11,543 nucleotides of DNA, from contig CALXSW010000224.1 of the NCBI GenBank assembly GCA_944391255.1, forward strand, positions 1 to 11,543, in the 5' to 3' direction. Each line of letters begins with the position of its first letter. The stretch's first letter is position 1. Shown here piece after piece: positions 1-5,708 of this stretch. The notes under the pieces were generated by a model. The model searched no databases and was not told the DNA's origin. It was given only the letters and a program-made list of their open reading frames with translations. Position numbers and translations under genes: made by a program. The DNA is from an uncultured Clostridia bacterium (GTDB lineage: Bacteria > Bacillota > Clostridia > UBA1381).

Positions 1-283
1 CGTCATAATCATTATATCCCTTTGCAGCTTCGGCAACATCTGTGAGTCCCATTGCAGCGACTGCCATCTTTGCTACCTCAGATCTTATGATCGTGTCGTC
101 AAGTCTGTATTCACCGGTGTCGTCACCGTTCATTATATAGAGTGAAGACAGGACTGAAACAGCTTCCTCATATCTTGTACCCTGGATCTCAGCAGGCAGA
201 GCCGCGAGCGCGTTCATCATAGAAGCCGGTACGGCAGCGGCGAAGCAGCCAGCCAGCAAAGATGCGATAATACGTTTATTCAT
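1..283 (-). CDS. SLH-domain secreted or surface protein, N-terminal part (cut by window edge)
   Basis: This is the first 94 codons of a minus-strand gene that runs off the window start. The protein opens MNKRIIASLLAGC, a basic start and hydrophobic core typical of a signal peptide. LAGC resembles a lipobox, but the hydrophobic stretch continues to about residue 32 and ALA followed by ALPAE could be a signal peptidase I site, so lipoprotein status is open. From about residue 41 (YEEAVSVLSSLYIMNG, then YRLDDTIIRSEVAKMAVAAMGL) it matches the S-layer homology pattern, including the hydrophobic helix, a D-rich turn and R-x-E-x-A. SLH domains bind secondary cell-wall polymers, so the protein is probably anchored on the cell surface. 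A good ribosome site (AGGAGG at 291-296, minus strand) supports the start. The rest of the protein, which would define its job, is not visible. Confidence 0.85.
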   Translation of the reverse strand, partial: MNKRIIASLLAGCFAAAVPASMMNALAALPAEIQGTRYEEAVSVLSSLYIMNGDDTGEYRLDDTIIRSEVAKMAVAAMGLTDVAEAAKGYNDYD

Positions 284-363
284 TGTAAATCCTCCTATAA
301 AACCTATAATGTTTATTTGTTGTTCAGGTCTACATAATCAATCGTTATGTCAACCACAATCAC

Positions 364-392
364 ATAATACACTAATTTATACGAAAAATCAA
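364..392 (-). promoter_or_regulatory. Sigma-A-type promoter for the SLH protein gene
   Basis: On the minus strand TTGATT (387-392) and TATTAT (364-369) are separated by 17 bp. Transcription would start near 357, giving a leader of about 74 nt before the ATG at 283. The -35 matches consensus at four positions and the -10 at five. Assignment is by pattern only. Confidence 0.5.
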
Positions 393-419
393 GCTGTAAT
401 ATATGGTAATTATGCGCGT

Positions 420-457
420 AAAAAAAGCACGGCGCTCTAAATAGAGTCTGCCGTGCT
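420..457 (-). terminator. Intrinsic terminator of the tandem aldolase gene
   Basis: Inverted repeat AGCACGGC (426-433) and GCCGTGCT (450-457), with a further CTCT/AGAG pairing inside the loop. Read on the minus strand it is followed by seven T residues (426-420). It lies 21 bases beyond the stop codon of the minus-strand gene at 479-1771, the expected place for Rho-independent termination. Confidence 0.88.
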
Positions 458-478
458 GACTTTAAGTATTAAGATTTG

Positions 479-1771
479 TTATTTTACAAGGTGGAAAGCG
501 TCCTCGATCTCGTTTATCTCGTCGTCATTTATCGCAACAACGTCGCCGAGATCGCGAGCCGCTATTATCGCTCTCGCGCTGTATTCCGCAACCTCAAGTC
601 TGTCAAATGCATTCAAAAGGCTGTTTCCTGTGACGATAGCGCAGTCGTTCTTGATAAGGGCTATAGGCGTATTCTCCTTGAATACTTCTGCTGTTTCCTT
701 AGGCTTCAGATAGTTCATACCGAAATCAAGCTTTGGTATATTGCGCATAAGAATATAGCTTTCCGGTATAGTCCTTGAATCAAGCGGAGTATCTGTGACC
801 GCGAATGCCATCATGCAAGGCGGATGCGCTATTATGATAGAATTTATATGCGGCTGCTGCTTGTATATCTCGCGGTGAAGCTCAACACTTCTTGACGGGA
901 TCTTGTTCATTTCCTTATAGTTTCCGCTGATCTTTACAAGATTTTCAGGTTCAAGATATTTTCTGTCCATTCCGGCAGGCGTTATGATGAATGAATTTTC
1001 ATCAAGTCGCTGTGAGAATGTACCTTGAGTGCTTGTGAAGAGCTGCTGATTATACGCTCTCTTTATGAATTTGCACATTTCGCTGCGTATATCTTTTTCT
1101 ACGCTTGAAATATTTTTCGAAACGAATTCGTCCATCACTACATGCTGTCTTGATTTATACCATTCTATCTGTTCAGGGGTCAGCACATTCGGAGTGCCGA
1201 TCGAATGAGCGTCTATTTCAAGTCTTGCGCTGAAATCGAGCGTTTCAAAGGATTTGAACGCGTCAAACATTGATTTCGCGCCTATAACTACACCGTGATT
1301 TTCAAGAATAACGGTGTTAAATCCCTTCTCAAACTCTTCGCTTATTTTATCGCCAAGATCCTGAGAGCCGGGCAGACCATAGCGAGCAAGACCTATTTCA
1401 CCGCAAGAGAACTTGACATTAGGTATAAGACTTGTGTTAGGCAGCTTACGCACTATAGAGAAGGCAACAAGAGCCGGCGGATGCGCGTGCAGAACGGCTT
1501 TCAGATCCGGACGCGTCTTATAAATGTGCTGATGGAACGGGTACTCGCTTGACGGTTTATGTATACCCTTGATAGTGCCGTCAGGCTTGATACACACCAT
1601 ATCATTTCTTGTAAGACTGCCTTTATCTATTGAGCCCGGTGTTATCCATATATCACCATTGTCATCAAGAATAGACAGGTTTCCGCCTGATGTAGTCGTC
1701 ATGCCATAGCCGTATATACGCTCCATGAACATGACAAGCTGATCGGCGGGGTGAAGCATTTCAAGATTCAT
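479..1771 (-). CDS. Tandem-domain class II aldolase/adducin family protein
   Basis: A 430-residue protein made of two class II aldolase/adducin domains, about residues 5-205 and 225-415. This family (fuculose- and rhamnulose-phosphate aldolases, ribulose-phosphate epimerase) uses a zinc bound by three histidines. Domain 1 keeps the phosphate-binding SGGNLS (28-33), a Glu in SSEYPFH (76) as possible acid/base, HAHPP with H95 and H97, and ENHG with H159. Domain 2 keeps the fold landmarks TQGTFS (248-253), E297 and AHPP with H316, but I314 replaces the first histidine and ND376C replaces NHG, so two of three zinc ligands are lost. Single-domain relatives are roughly half this length. The start has GGAGGG 8 bases upstream (1780-1785). 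It is transcribed alone from its own promoter and terminator. A sugar-phosphate aldolase role is likely; the substrate cannot be told. Confidence 0.88.
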   Translation of the reverse strand: MNLEMLHPADQLVMFMERIYGYGMTTTSGGNLSILDDNGDIWITPGSIDKGSLTRNDMVCIKPDGTIKGIHKPSSEYPFHQHIYKTRPDLKAVLHAHPPALVAFSIVRKLPNTSLIPNVKFSCGEIGLARYGLPGSQDLGDKISEEFEKGFNTVILENHGVVIGAKSMFDAFKSFETLDFSARLEIDAHSIGTPNVLTPEQIEWYKSRQHVVMDEFVSKNISSVEKDIRSEMCKFIKRAYNQQLFTSTQGTFSQRLDENSFIITPAGMDRKYLEPENLVKISGNYKEMNKIPSRSVELHREIYKQQPHINSIIIAHPPCMMAFAVTDTPLDSRTIPESYILMRNIPKLDFGMNYLKPKETAEVFKENTPIALIKNDCAIVTGNSLLNAFDRLEVAEYSARAIIAARDLGDVVAINDDEINEIEDAFHLVK

Positions 1772-1779
1772 AATAACAT

Positions 1780-1852
1780 CCCTCCATATTATTTTGTGTA
1801 TGCCACAATTTAATTTATATATAGTATATCACCTTTATTTGTGCAAAGTCAA
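1780..1852 (-). promoter_or_regulatory. Promoter and ribosome binding site of the tandem aldolase gene
   Basis: On the minus strand TTGACT (1847-1852) and TATACT (1823-1828) are separated by 18 bp, each one base off the sigma-A consensus. A start near 1816 gives a leader of about 45 nt that contains GGAGGG (1780-1785) ahead of the ATG at 1771. No operator-like repeat is evident. Confidence 0.75.
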
Positions 1853-2004
1853 TATAAAAAACGGGTTAAAATGTTTATGTTTTGGTACTCTTATTGGAAT
1901 AATATGGAAATGCGTAATTTGTCGTATGTATTACAAAATTCGATAAAGGGAAATTTATGTTTGTCCGAGAAAAATATAACAGAATAAAATCTGGAGGAAA
2001 TATA

Positions 2005-2355
2005 ATGGAAACAACGATAATTCCAAAGCAGAGGATGCTTGTGGCAAAGCTTACGGGTGAAATAGATCACCACAGCGCGTCAGAGATACGGTATGCGCTT
2101 GAGAGGGAATATAAGCGCACAGGCACTTTAAATATAGCGCTCGATTTCGGGCGCGTAACATTTATGGATTCAGCCGGTATAGGTATGATACTTGGCAGAT
2201 ACAAAACAGTGAAAGCAATGGGCGGCAATATTATTATATACGATGTGTCAGATCAGGTAAAACGAATACTTGAGATGGCTGGGATAGGCAATATAGCTAT
2301 AATAACAGACACGCTCCGTGATGCGATAATAAAGTTGGAGGGAAGCATGAGATGA
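2005..2355 (+). CDS. spoIIAA: Anti-sigma-F factor antagonist SpoIIAA (STAS domain)
   Basis: A 116-residue STAS-domain protein, the usual size for SpoIIAA. In the forespore its unphosphorylated form binds SpoIIAB and releases sigma-F; SpoIIAB inactivates it by phosphorylating a serine, and SpoIIE reverses this in known systems. The phosphorylation motif is visible as FMDSAGIG with Ser56, close to the Ser58 region of the Bacillus protein. The N-terminal strand pattern (MLVAKLTGEIDHHSA) is typical of the family. The open frame extends 16 codons upstream to 1957, but GGAGG at 1993-1997, 7 bases before ATG 2005, and the family length support the shorter start. The stop overlaps the spoIIAB start as ATGA, implying translational coupling. 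No convincing sigma-H promoter was found upstream. Confidence 0.93.
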   Translation: METTIIPKQRMLVAKLTGEIDHHSASEIRYALEREYKRTGTLNIALDFGRVTFMDSAGIGMILGRYKTVKAMGGNIIIYDVSDQVKRILEMAGIGNIAIITDTLRDAIIKLEGSMR

Positions 2356-2780
2356 ATAACGAATTTACTATAGAATTTATATCAAACTCTGAGAATGAAC
2401 GATTGGCGCGGACTTTATGCTCCGTCTTTCTGCTGCCGCTTGATCCCACGCTTGATGAGCTGTCTGAAATAAAGACGGCTGTTTCAGAGGCTGTGACGAA
2501 CGCGGTGATACATGGTTATAAGGGCGGACAAGGCATTATAAAATTTAAGGGAATACTTTGCGGAGATACTGTAACGTACATAATAAGTGATTTCGGACAG
2601 GGAATAGCAGATATAGATAAAGCGAGAGAACCGTTATATTCCGGAAGCAGCGATGAAGAGCGGTCGGGAATGGGATTTTCCATTATGGAGGCTTTTACAG
2701 ATGAGATGGTGGTGGAAAGCGGTGTCGGCGAAGGCACTACAGTGATACTAAAGAAACGATTCGGCTGTGATGGTCGATAA
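2352..2780 (+). CDS. spoIIAB: Anti-sigma-F factor and serine kinase SpoIIAB
   Basis: A 142-residue GHKL-fold ATPase, matching the roughly 146-residue family. It binds sigma-F to keep it inactive and phosphorylates SpoIIAA. The ATP site is complete: N box E46AVTN50AVIHGY, G1 box D80FGQGI and G2 box RSGMGFSIME (104-113). E46 and N50 fall at the same numbers as in the Bacillus kinase. E16 and R20, positions implicated in partner binding in Bacillus-type SpoIIAB, are also present. The start ATG overlaps the spoIIAA stop by 4 bases. The 3' end overlaps the sigF start, keeping antagonist, kinase and sigma factor on one message and probably in fixed ratio. Nothing appears damaged. Confidence 0.95.
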   Translation: MNNEFTIEFISNSENERLARTLCSVFLLPLDPTLDELSEIKTAVSEAVTNAVIHGYKGGQGIIKFKGILCGDTVTYIISDFGQGIADIDKAREPLYSGSSDEERSGMGFSIMEAFTDEMVVESGVGEGTTVILKKRFGCDGR

Positions 2781-3489
2781 CACAGAACTGCTTGAGCGGC
2801 TCCGGTTGGGGGAGGAAGCGGCGGAAGAAAAAATAATTGAAGCGAATATGGGACTTGTATACAGCGTTGTAAACAGAATGAAAAATACGAGATGCGAAAC
2901 GGAGGATCTGATACAGATAGGATCTATCGGACTTATAAAGGCTGTAAAAAAATTTGATTTTTCATATGACGTAAAATTTTCAACGTATGCTGTTCCGATG
3001 ATAATAGGCGAGATAAAGCGTTTTTTGAGAGATGACGGCATGATAAAAATAAGCAGGGGCATAAAGGAGCTGGCGATAAAGGGGAAAAAAACAGAAGAAA
3101 GGCTGAATAAGGAATTAAAGCGCGCTCCGACTATAAAGGAAGTGGCGACAGAGCTTAATGTTGATGAAATGACGCTGCTTGAAGCGTATGAGGCTATGGT
3201 AATGCCCGCATCGCTTCAGGCGGGGATAAACGATGACGGAAACGGAAAGGACGGGCTAAGGCTTGATGAGGTCATAGCGGGAGAGGATACGGAAGAAAAA
3301 ATAGTTGACAGCGTGTTTATAAAAGAGGCGATGAAGCAGCTTACCGATAGAGAATGCAGGATAATAAAGGAGAGGTATTTTAAGGGCAGGACTCAAAGCG
3401 AGATAGCGGAGGAGATAGGAGTTTCGCAGGTGCAGATATCAAGGATAGAGAAAAAGGCGCTGCTTAAAATGAGAGGCTGTCGAGAGTAA
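2770..3489 (+). CDS. sigF: RNA polymerase sporulation sigma factor SigF (SpoIIAC)
   Basis: A 239-residue sigma-70 family factor of the SigF/B/G group, which directs the first forespore-specific transcription. Region 2 is very well conserved: EANMGLVYSVVNRM, DLIQIGSIGLIKAVKKFD and FSTYAVPMIIGEIKRFLRDDG (about residues 25-90). Region 3 spans about 105-145. Region 4.2 holds the helix-turn-helix RTQSEIAEEIGVSQVQIS (about 207-224). Sigma-F rather than sigma-G is favoured because it sits directly after spoIIAB and lacks the extra N-terminal segment seen in SigG. ATG 2770 is chosen; GTG 2767, one codon upstream, is equally possible. It overlaps the end of spoIIAB by 11 bases, and no clear Shine-Dalgarno is visible, so translation probably depends on coupling. 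The spoVA genes often found next are absent. Confidence 0.94.
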   Translation: MVDNTELLERLRLGEEAAEEKIIEANMGLVYSVVNRMKNTRCETEDLIQIGSIGLIKAVKKFDFSYDVKFSTYAVPMIIGEIKRFLRDDGMIKISRGIKELAIKGKKTEERLNKELKRAPTIKEVATELNVDEMTLLEAYEAMVMPASLQAGINDDGNGKDGLRLDEVIAGEDTEEKIVDSVFIKEAMKQLTDRECRIIKERYFKGRTQSEIAEEIGVSQVQISRIEKKALLKMRGCRE

Positions 3490-3507
3490 ATATATTTCTT
3501 TCAGGCA

Positions 3508-3563
3508 TTGACATTTATGTATAAGTATGCTAACATTATATGTAAATACAAGCCATGGGAGGG
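3508..3563 (+). promoter_or_regulatory. Promoter and ribosome binding site of the GH43-like gene
   Basis: TTGACA (3508-3513, perfect -35) and TAACAT (3531-3536) are spaced 17 bp, so transcription would begin near 3542. GGAGGG (3558-3563) lies 7 bases before ATG 3571. The promoter starts only 19 bases after the sigF stop with no terminator between, so the gene may also receive read-through from the sporulation operon. Confidence 0.62.
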
Positions 3564-3570
3564 AGAATTT

Positions 3571-4494
3571 ATGATAGAGGCACCTTTATTTAGGGATCCT
3601 ATATATGACGCGCCTACAGATCCGGTAGTCATCTGGAATAACGAGAGGAAAGAGTGGTGGATGATGTATACGCAGCGCCGCGGAGCGAGAAACATAATAG
3701 GTGTAGCGCATATACACGGCACAGCGATAGGCGTGGCAGTTTCAAAAGACGGAAACCGCTGGCTTTACAGGGGAACTCTTCCGAATCTCGATTTTGAATT
3801 TGGGCATAATACGTTTTGGGCTCCGGAGGTGATATTTGCCGAGGGTGAATATCATATGTATGTAAGCTATATAACGGGCATACCTACAGACTGGAACAGG
3901 GAGCGCCATATTGTGCATTACACGTCAGACGATCTGTGGAACTGGCAGTTTCAGAGCATTCTGCCGTTGTCGTCAGACAGAGTAATAGACGCGTGTGTTC
4001 ACAGGCTGCCTGATGGAACATATAAGATGTGGTATAAAGATGAAACGCACAGCTCTCATACATATACAGCTGTGAGCAAAGATCTGTATAACTGGACAGC
4101 CGGCGGAGCAGAAATAACAGATTGCGGCCATGAGGGTCCGAACGTGTTTGAGTTCGGAGGCAAGGCATGGATGATAACTGATGAGTGGCACGGTTTAGGT
4201 GTTTATAAATCAGAAGATTATGCGAATTGGAAAAAGAATGGCATAATACTGTTTGAAGGCGGCGACAGACCTTGTGACGGAGTAATGGCAAATCACGCAG
4301 ATGTCGTAGTTAAGGGTGATGAAGCGTACATATTCTATTTCACCCATCCATATCTAAGAAACGAGGACAGACTACAGAGCGGATTTGTACTTGGCGAAGA
4401 TCATGCGAGAGCATGCATACAGGCGGCAAGACTTACTATCACTGACGGAAAGCTGTGCTGCGACAGAAACGAGGATTTTGATTTTAAGCTTTGA
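3571..4494 (+). CDS. GH43-superfamily-like glycosidase, cytoplasmic
   Basis: A 307-residue protein with the five-bladed beta-propeller pattern of glycoside hydrolase family 43 and relatives. The three expected acidic residues can be placed: general base D17 in APTDPVVIW, pKa-modulating D140 in VIDACVHRLPDG, and acid E188 in HEGPNVFEFGGKAW. Blade repeats SKDGNRW, TSDDLWNW, SKDLYNW and SEDYANW, plus WAPEV (83-87), are family landmarks. GH43 enzymes mostly release arabinose, xylose or galactose from plant polysaccharides or oligosaccharides. There is no signal peptide, so it would act on imported sugars. An in-frame ATG at 3520 would add 17 residues, but the site with GGAGGG before 3571 is much better. 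No transporter or sugar regulator lies next to it, so the substrate is unknown; a distant propeller family such as GH117 is also possible. Confidence 0.75.
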   Translation: MIEAPLFRDPIYDAPTDPVVIWNNERKEWWMMYTQRRGARNIIGVAHIHGTAIGVAVSKDGNRWLYRGTLPNLDFEFGHNTFWAPEVIFAEGEYHMYVSYITGIPTDWNRERHIVHYTSDDLWNWQFQSILPLSSDRVIDACVHRLPDGTYKMWYKDETHSSHTYTAVSKDLYNWTAGGAEITDCGHEGPNVFEFGGKAWMITDEWHGLGVYKSEDYANWKKNGIILFEGGDRPCDGVMANHADVVVKGDEAYIFYFTHPYLRNEDRLQSGFVLGEDHARACIQAARLTITDGKLCCDRNEDFDFKL

Positions 4495-4532
4495 TCAGCT
4501 GTTAGTCATATAAAGTATTTTCCTGTTTTTTC

Positions 4533-4561
4533 TTGACAAATAAGACTTGTGGTAGTATAAT
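4533..4561 (+). promoter_or_regulatory. Perfect-consensus sigma-A promoter of the DRE-TIM aldolase gene
   Basis: TTGACA (4533-4538), a 17-bp spacer and TATAAT (4556-4561) match the housekeeping consensus at all twelve positions. Transcription would start near 4568, within the inverted repeat at 4566-4584. The leader is about 54 nt, with AGGAGG at 4606-4611. Confidence 0.88.
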
Positions 4562-4565
4562 AGTT

Positions 4566-4584
4566 AAAGCACAATATGTGCTTT
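4566..4584. repeat. Inverted repeat over the transcription start (possible operator)
   Basis: AAAGCACA (4566-4573) and TGTGCTTT (4577-4584) are perfect 8-base arms around a 3-base centre. The element covers the predicted start of the consensus promoter at 4533-4561. That is a common place for a repressor site. It could alternatively form a short 5' hairpin in the mRNA. No matching regulator gene is in the window. Confidence 0.5.
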
Positions 4585-4621
4585 TAAGAATTATGGTAAT
4601 ACGGTAGGAGGAAAAACAAAA

Positions 4622-5593
4622 ATGGAAAAACAAGGAAATTTGATGGAAGTGCGACCGGATATAAAGATCGTGGACGCTACGCTTAGAGATGGAGGATTGG
4701 TGAACAATTTTTTCTTTGACGATGAATTCGTAAAGAATCTTTATGAAACAAACGTCAAAGCCGGAATCGACTACATGGAATTTGGTTACAAGGCATCAAA
4801 GGAAATGTTCAATGTAGAAGAATTCGGACCATGGAAATTCTGTGATGAGGAAGCTATACGCAAGGTTGTAGGAAATAAAGACAATGACCTCAAGATCGCC
4901 GTAATGGCGGACGTGGGCAGAACAGATATGGATGATTTTCTGCCAAAGAGCGAAAGCGTCATAGATATGATAAGAGTAGCTACATATATACATCAGATAC
5001 CAGCTGCTATAGAGATGATAGAATATTTCCATGATTTGGGATATGAAACATCATGTAACATTATGGCTGTTTCGACAGCTCGTGAAAGCGAGATAGATCT
5101 TGCACTTGAGCTTTTGGGCAGAACAAATGTTGATGTTATTTATCTTGTTGACAGCTACGGCTCGCTTTACCCTGAGCAGATAAGAGAATTTGCTTACAAA
5201 TACTGTGCAATAGCGAAGAAGTACGGCAAATCGGTAGGGATCCATGCTCATAATAATCAGCAGCTCGCGTTTGCAAACACTATAGAGGCATGCGCGTACG
5301 GCGTTAGCTACCTTGACGGTACTATGAGCGGAATGGGCAGAGGTGCCGGAAATTGCACGATCGAAATGCTTATGGGCTTCCTGAAAAATCCAAAGTTCAA
5401 AATCGTGCCGGTATTGAAATTTGTTCAGAACGATATCAAGAGAGTTAAAGAACAGGGCGCTGTATGGGGCTATGATGTTCCATATCTCTGCACAGGTATC
5501 CTTAACTGTCATCCGCGTTCAGCTATCGCGGCTATAAAGGCGAACGATACAGATTACAGCAATTTCTACATCGGTCTTTGGGATAAGGAATAA
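4622..5593 (+). CDS. DRE-TIM-type aldolase (4-hydroxy-2-oxovalerate aldolase/HMGL-like domain)
   Basis: A 323-residue TIM-barrel protein of the DRE-TIM metallolyase superfamily (HMG-CoA lyase, homocitrate synthase, 4-hydroxy-2-oxovalerate aldolase). The signature is VDATLRDGG (17-25), giving R22 and metal ligand D23, and HAHNN (208-212) with metal ligands H208 and H210. DSYG (177-180) and DGTMSGMGRGAGN (232-244) complete the active site. These enzymes make or break C-C bonds next to a keto group using Mg2+ or Mn2+. It is nearest in style to the MhpE/DmpG aldolase branch, but no acylating aldehyde dehydrogenase partner is present, and the catabolic aromatic pathway is unlikely here. It is a single-gene unit with a very strong promoter and terminator. 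AGGAGG 10 bases upstream supports the start. The substrate is unknown. Confidence 0.83.
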   Translation: MEKQGNLMEVRPDIKIVDATLRDGGLVNNFFFDDEFVKNLYETNVKAGIDYMEFGYKASKEMFNVEEFGPWKFCDEEAIRKVVGNKDNDLKIAVMADVGRTDMDDFLPKSESVIDMIRVATYIHQIPAAIEMIEYFHDLGYETSCNIMAVSTARESEIDLALELLGRTNVDVIYLVDSYGSLYPEQIREFAYKYCAIAKKYGKSVGIHAHNNQQLAFANTIEACAYGVSYLDGTMSGMGRGAGNCTIEMLMGFLKNPKFKIVPVLKFVQNDIKRVKEQGAVWGYDVPYLCTGILNCHPRSAIAAIKANDTDYSNFYIGLWDKE

Positions 5594-5604
5594 AATGTTT
5601 TTTC

Positions 5605-5650
5605 AAAAGGCAGTATCAAAACTCGAATGAGTTTTGATACTGCCTTTTTC
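5605..5650 (+). terminator. Strong intrinsic terminator after the DRE-TIM aldolase
   Basis: Perfect 20-base arms (5605-5624 and 5629-5648) around a GAAT loop, with the stem starting AAAAGGCAGT and ending in a five-T run (5645-5649). It begins 12 bases after the stop codon. Read on the minus strand it ends in only four T, so it is a weaker candidate end for the gene at 5709-7079. Confidence 0.9.
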
Positions 5651-5658
5651 TCACATGC

Positions 5659-5703
5659 AGAGGCTTTAGCAAGCTTGTTAAGTTTTTATAAAGCCTCTTT
5701 TTA
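5659..5703 (+). terminator. Second hairpin with T-tract, possible backup terminator
   Basis: Arms AGAGGCTTTA (5659-5668) and TAAAGCCTCT (5689-5698) enclose a 20-base AT-rich loop and are followed on the plus strand by several T residues (5698-5702). It sits 9 bases after the first terminator and 6 bases before the end of the convergent gene. It could block leftover plus-strand transcription, or give a 3'-end hairpin to the minus-strand mRNA, where it lacks a T-tract. Confidence 0.5.
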
Positions 5704-5708
5704 TCTCA

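Noticed and set aside
333..349. Imperfect inverted repeat CATAA-N7-TTATG in the SLH gene leader
   Set aside because: Only five paired bases in AT-rich sequence, easily due to chance.
1919..1947. Possible sigma-A promoter TTGTCG-N17-GATAAA upstream of spoIIAA
   Set aside because: Each hexamer matches only four of six bases in AT-rich sequence, and a sigma-H promoter would be expected. AACAGAAT at 1978-1985 lies too near the ribosome site to be one. Not strong enough to list.
1957..2004. Longer spoIIAA start adding 16 residues (MFVREKYN...)
   Set aside because: The family begins at the downstream Met, and GGAGG at 1993-1997 fits ATG 2005. The extension has no ribosome site and does not resemble SpoIIAA.
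3520..3570. Upstream in-frame ATG extending the GH43-like protein by 17 residues
   Set aside because: It overlaps the predicted promoter and lacks a ribosome site, whereas ATG 3571 has GGAGGG at ideal spacing.
3884..4291. Minus-strand open frame of 135 codons inside the GH43-like gene
   Set aside because: The plus-strand protein has placeable catalytic residues and blade repeats; the antisense product is Leu/Cys/His-rich with no recognisable motif.
4498..4532. Terminator for the GH43-like gene
   Set aside because: There is a T-rich stretch (4524-4531) but no convincing stem before it, so no intrinsic terminator can be supported.
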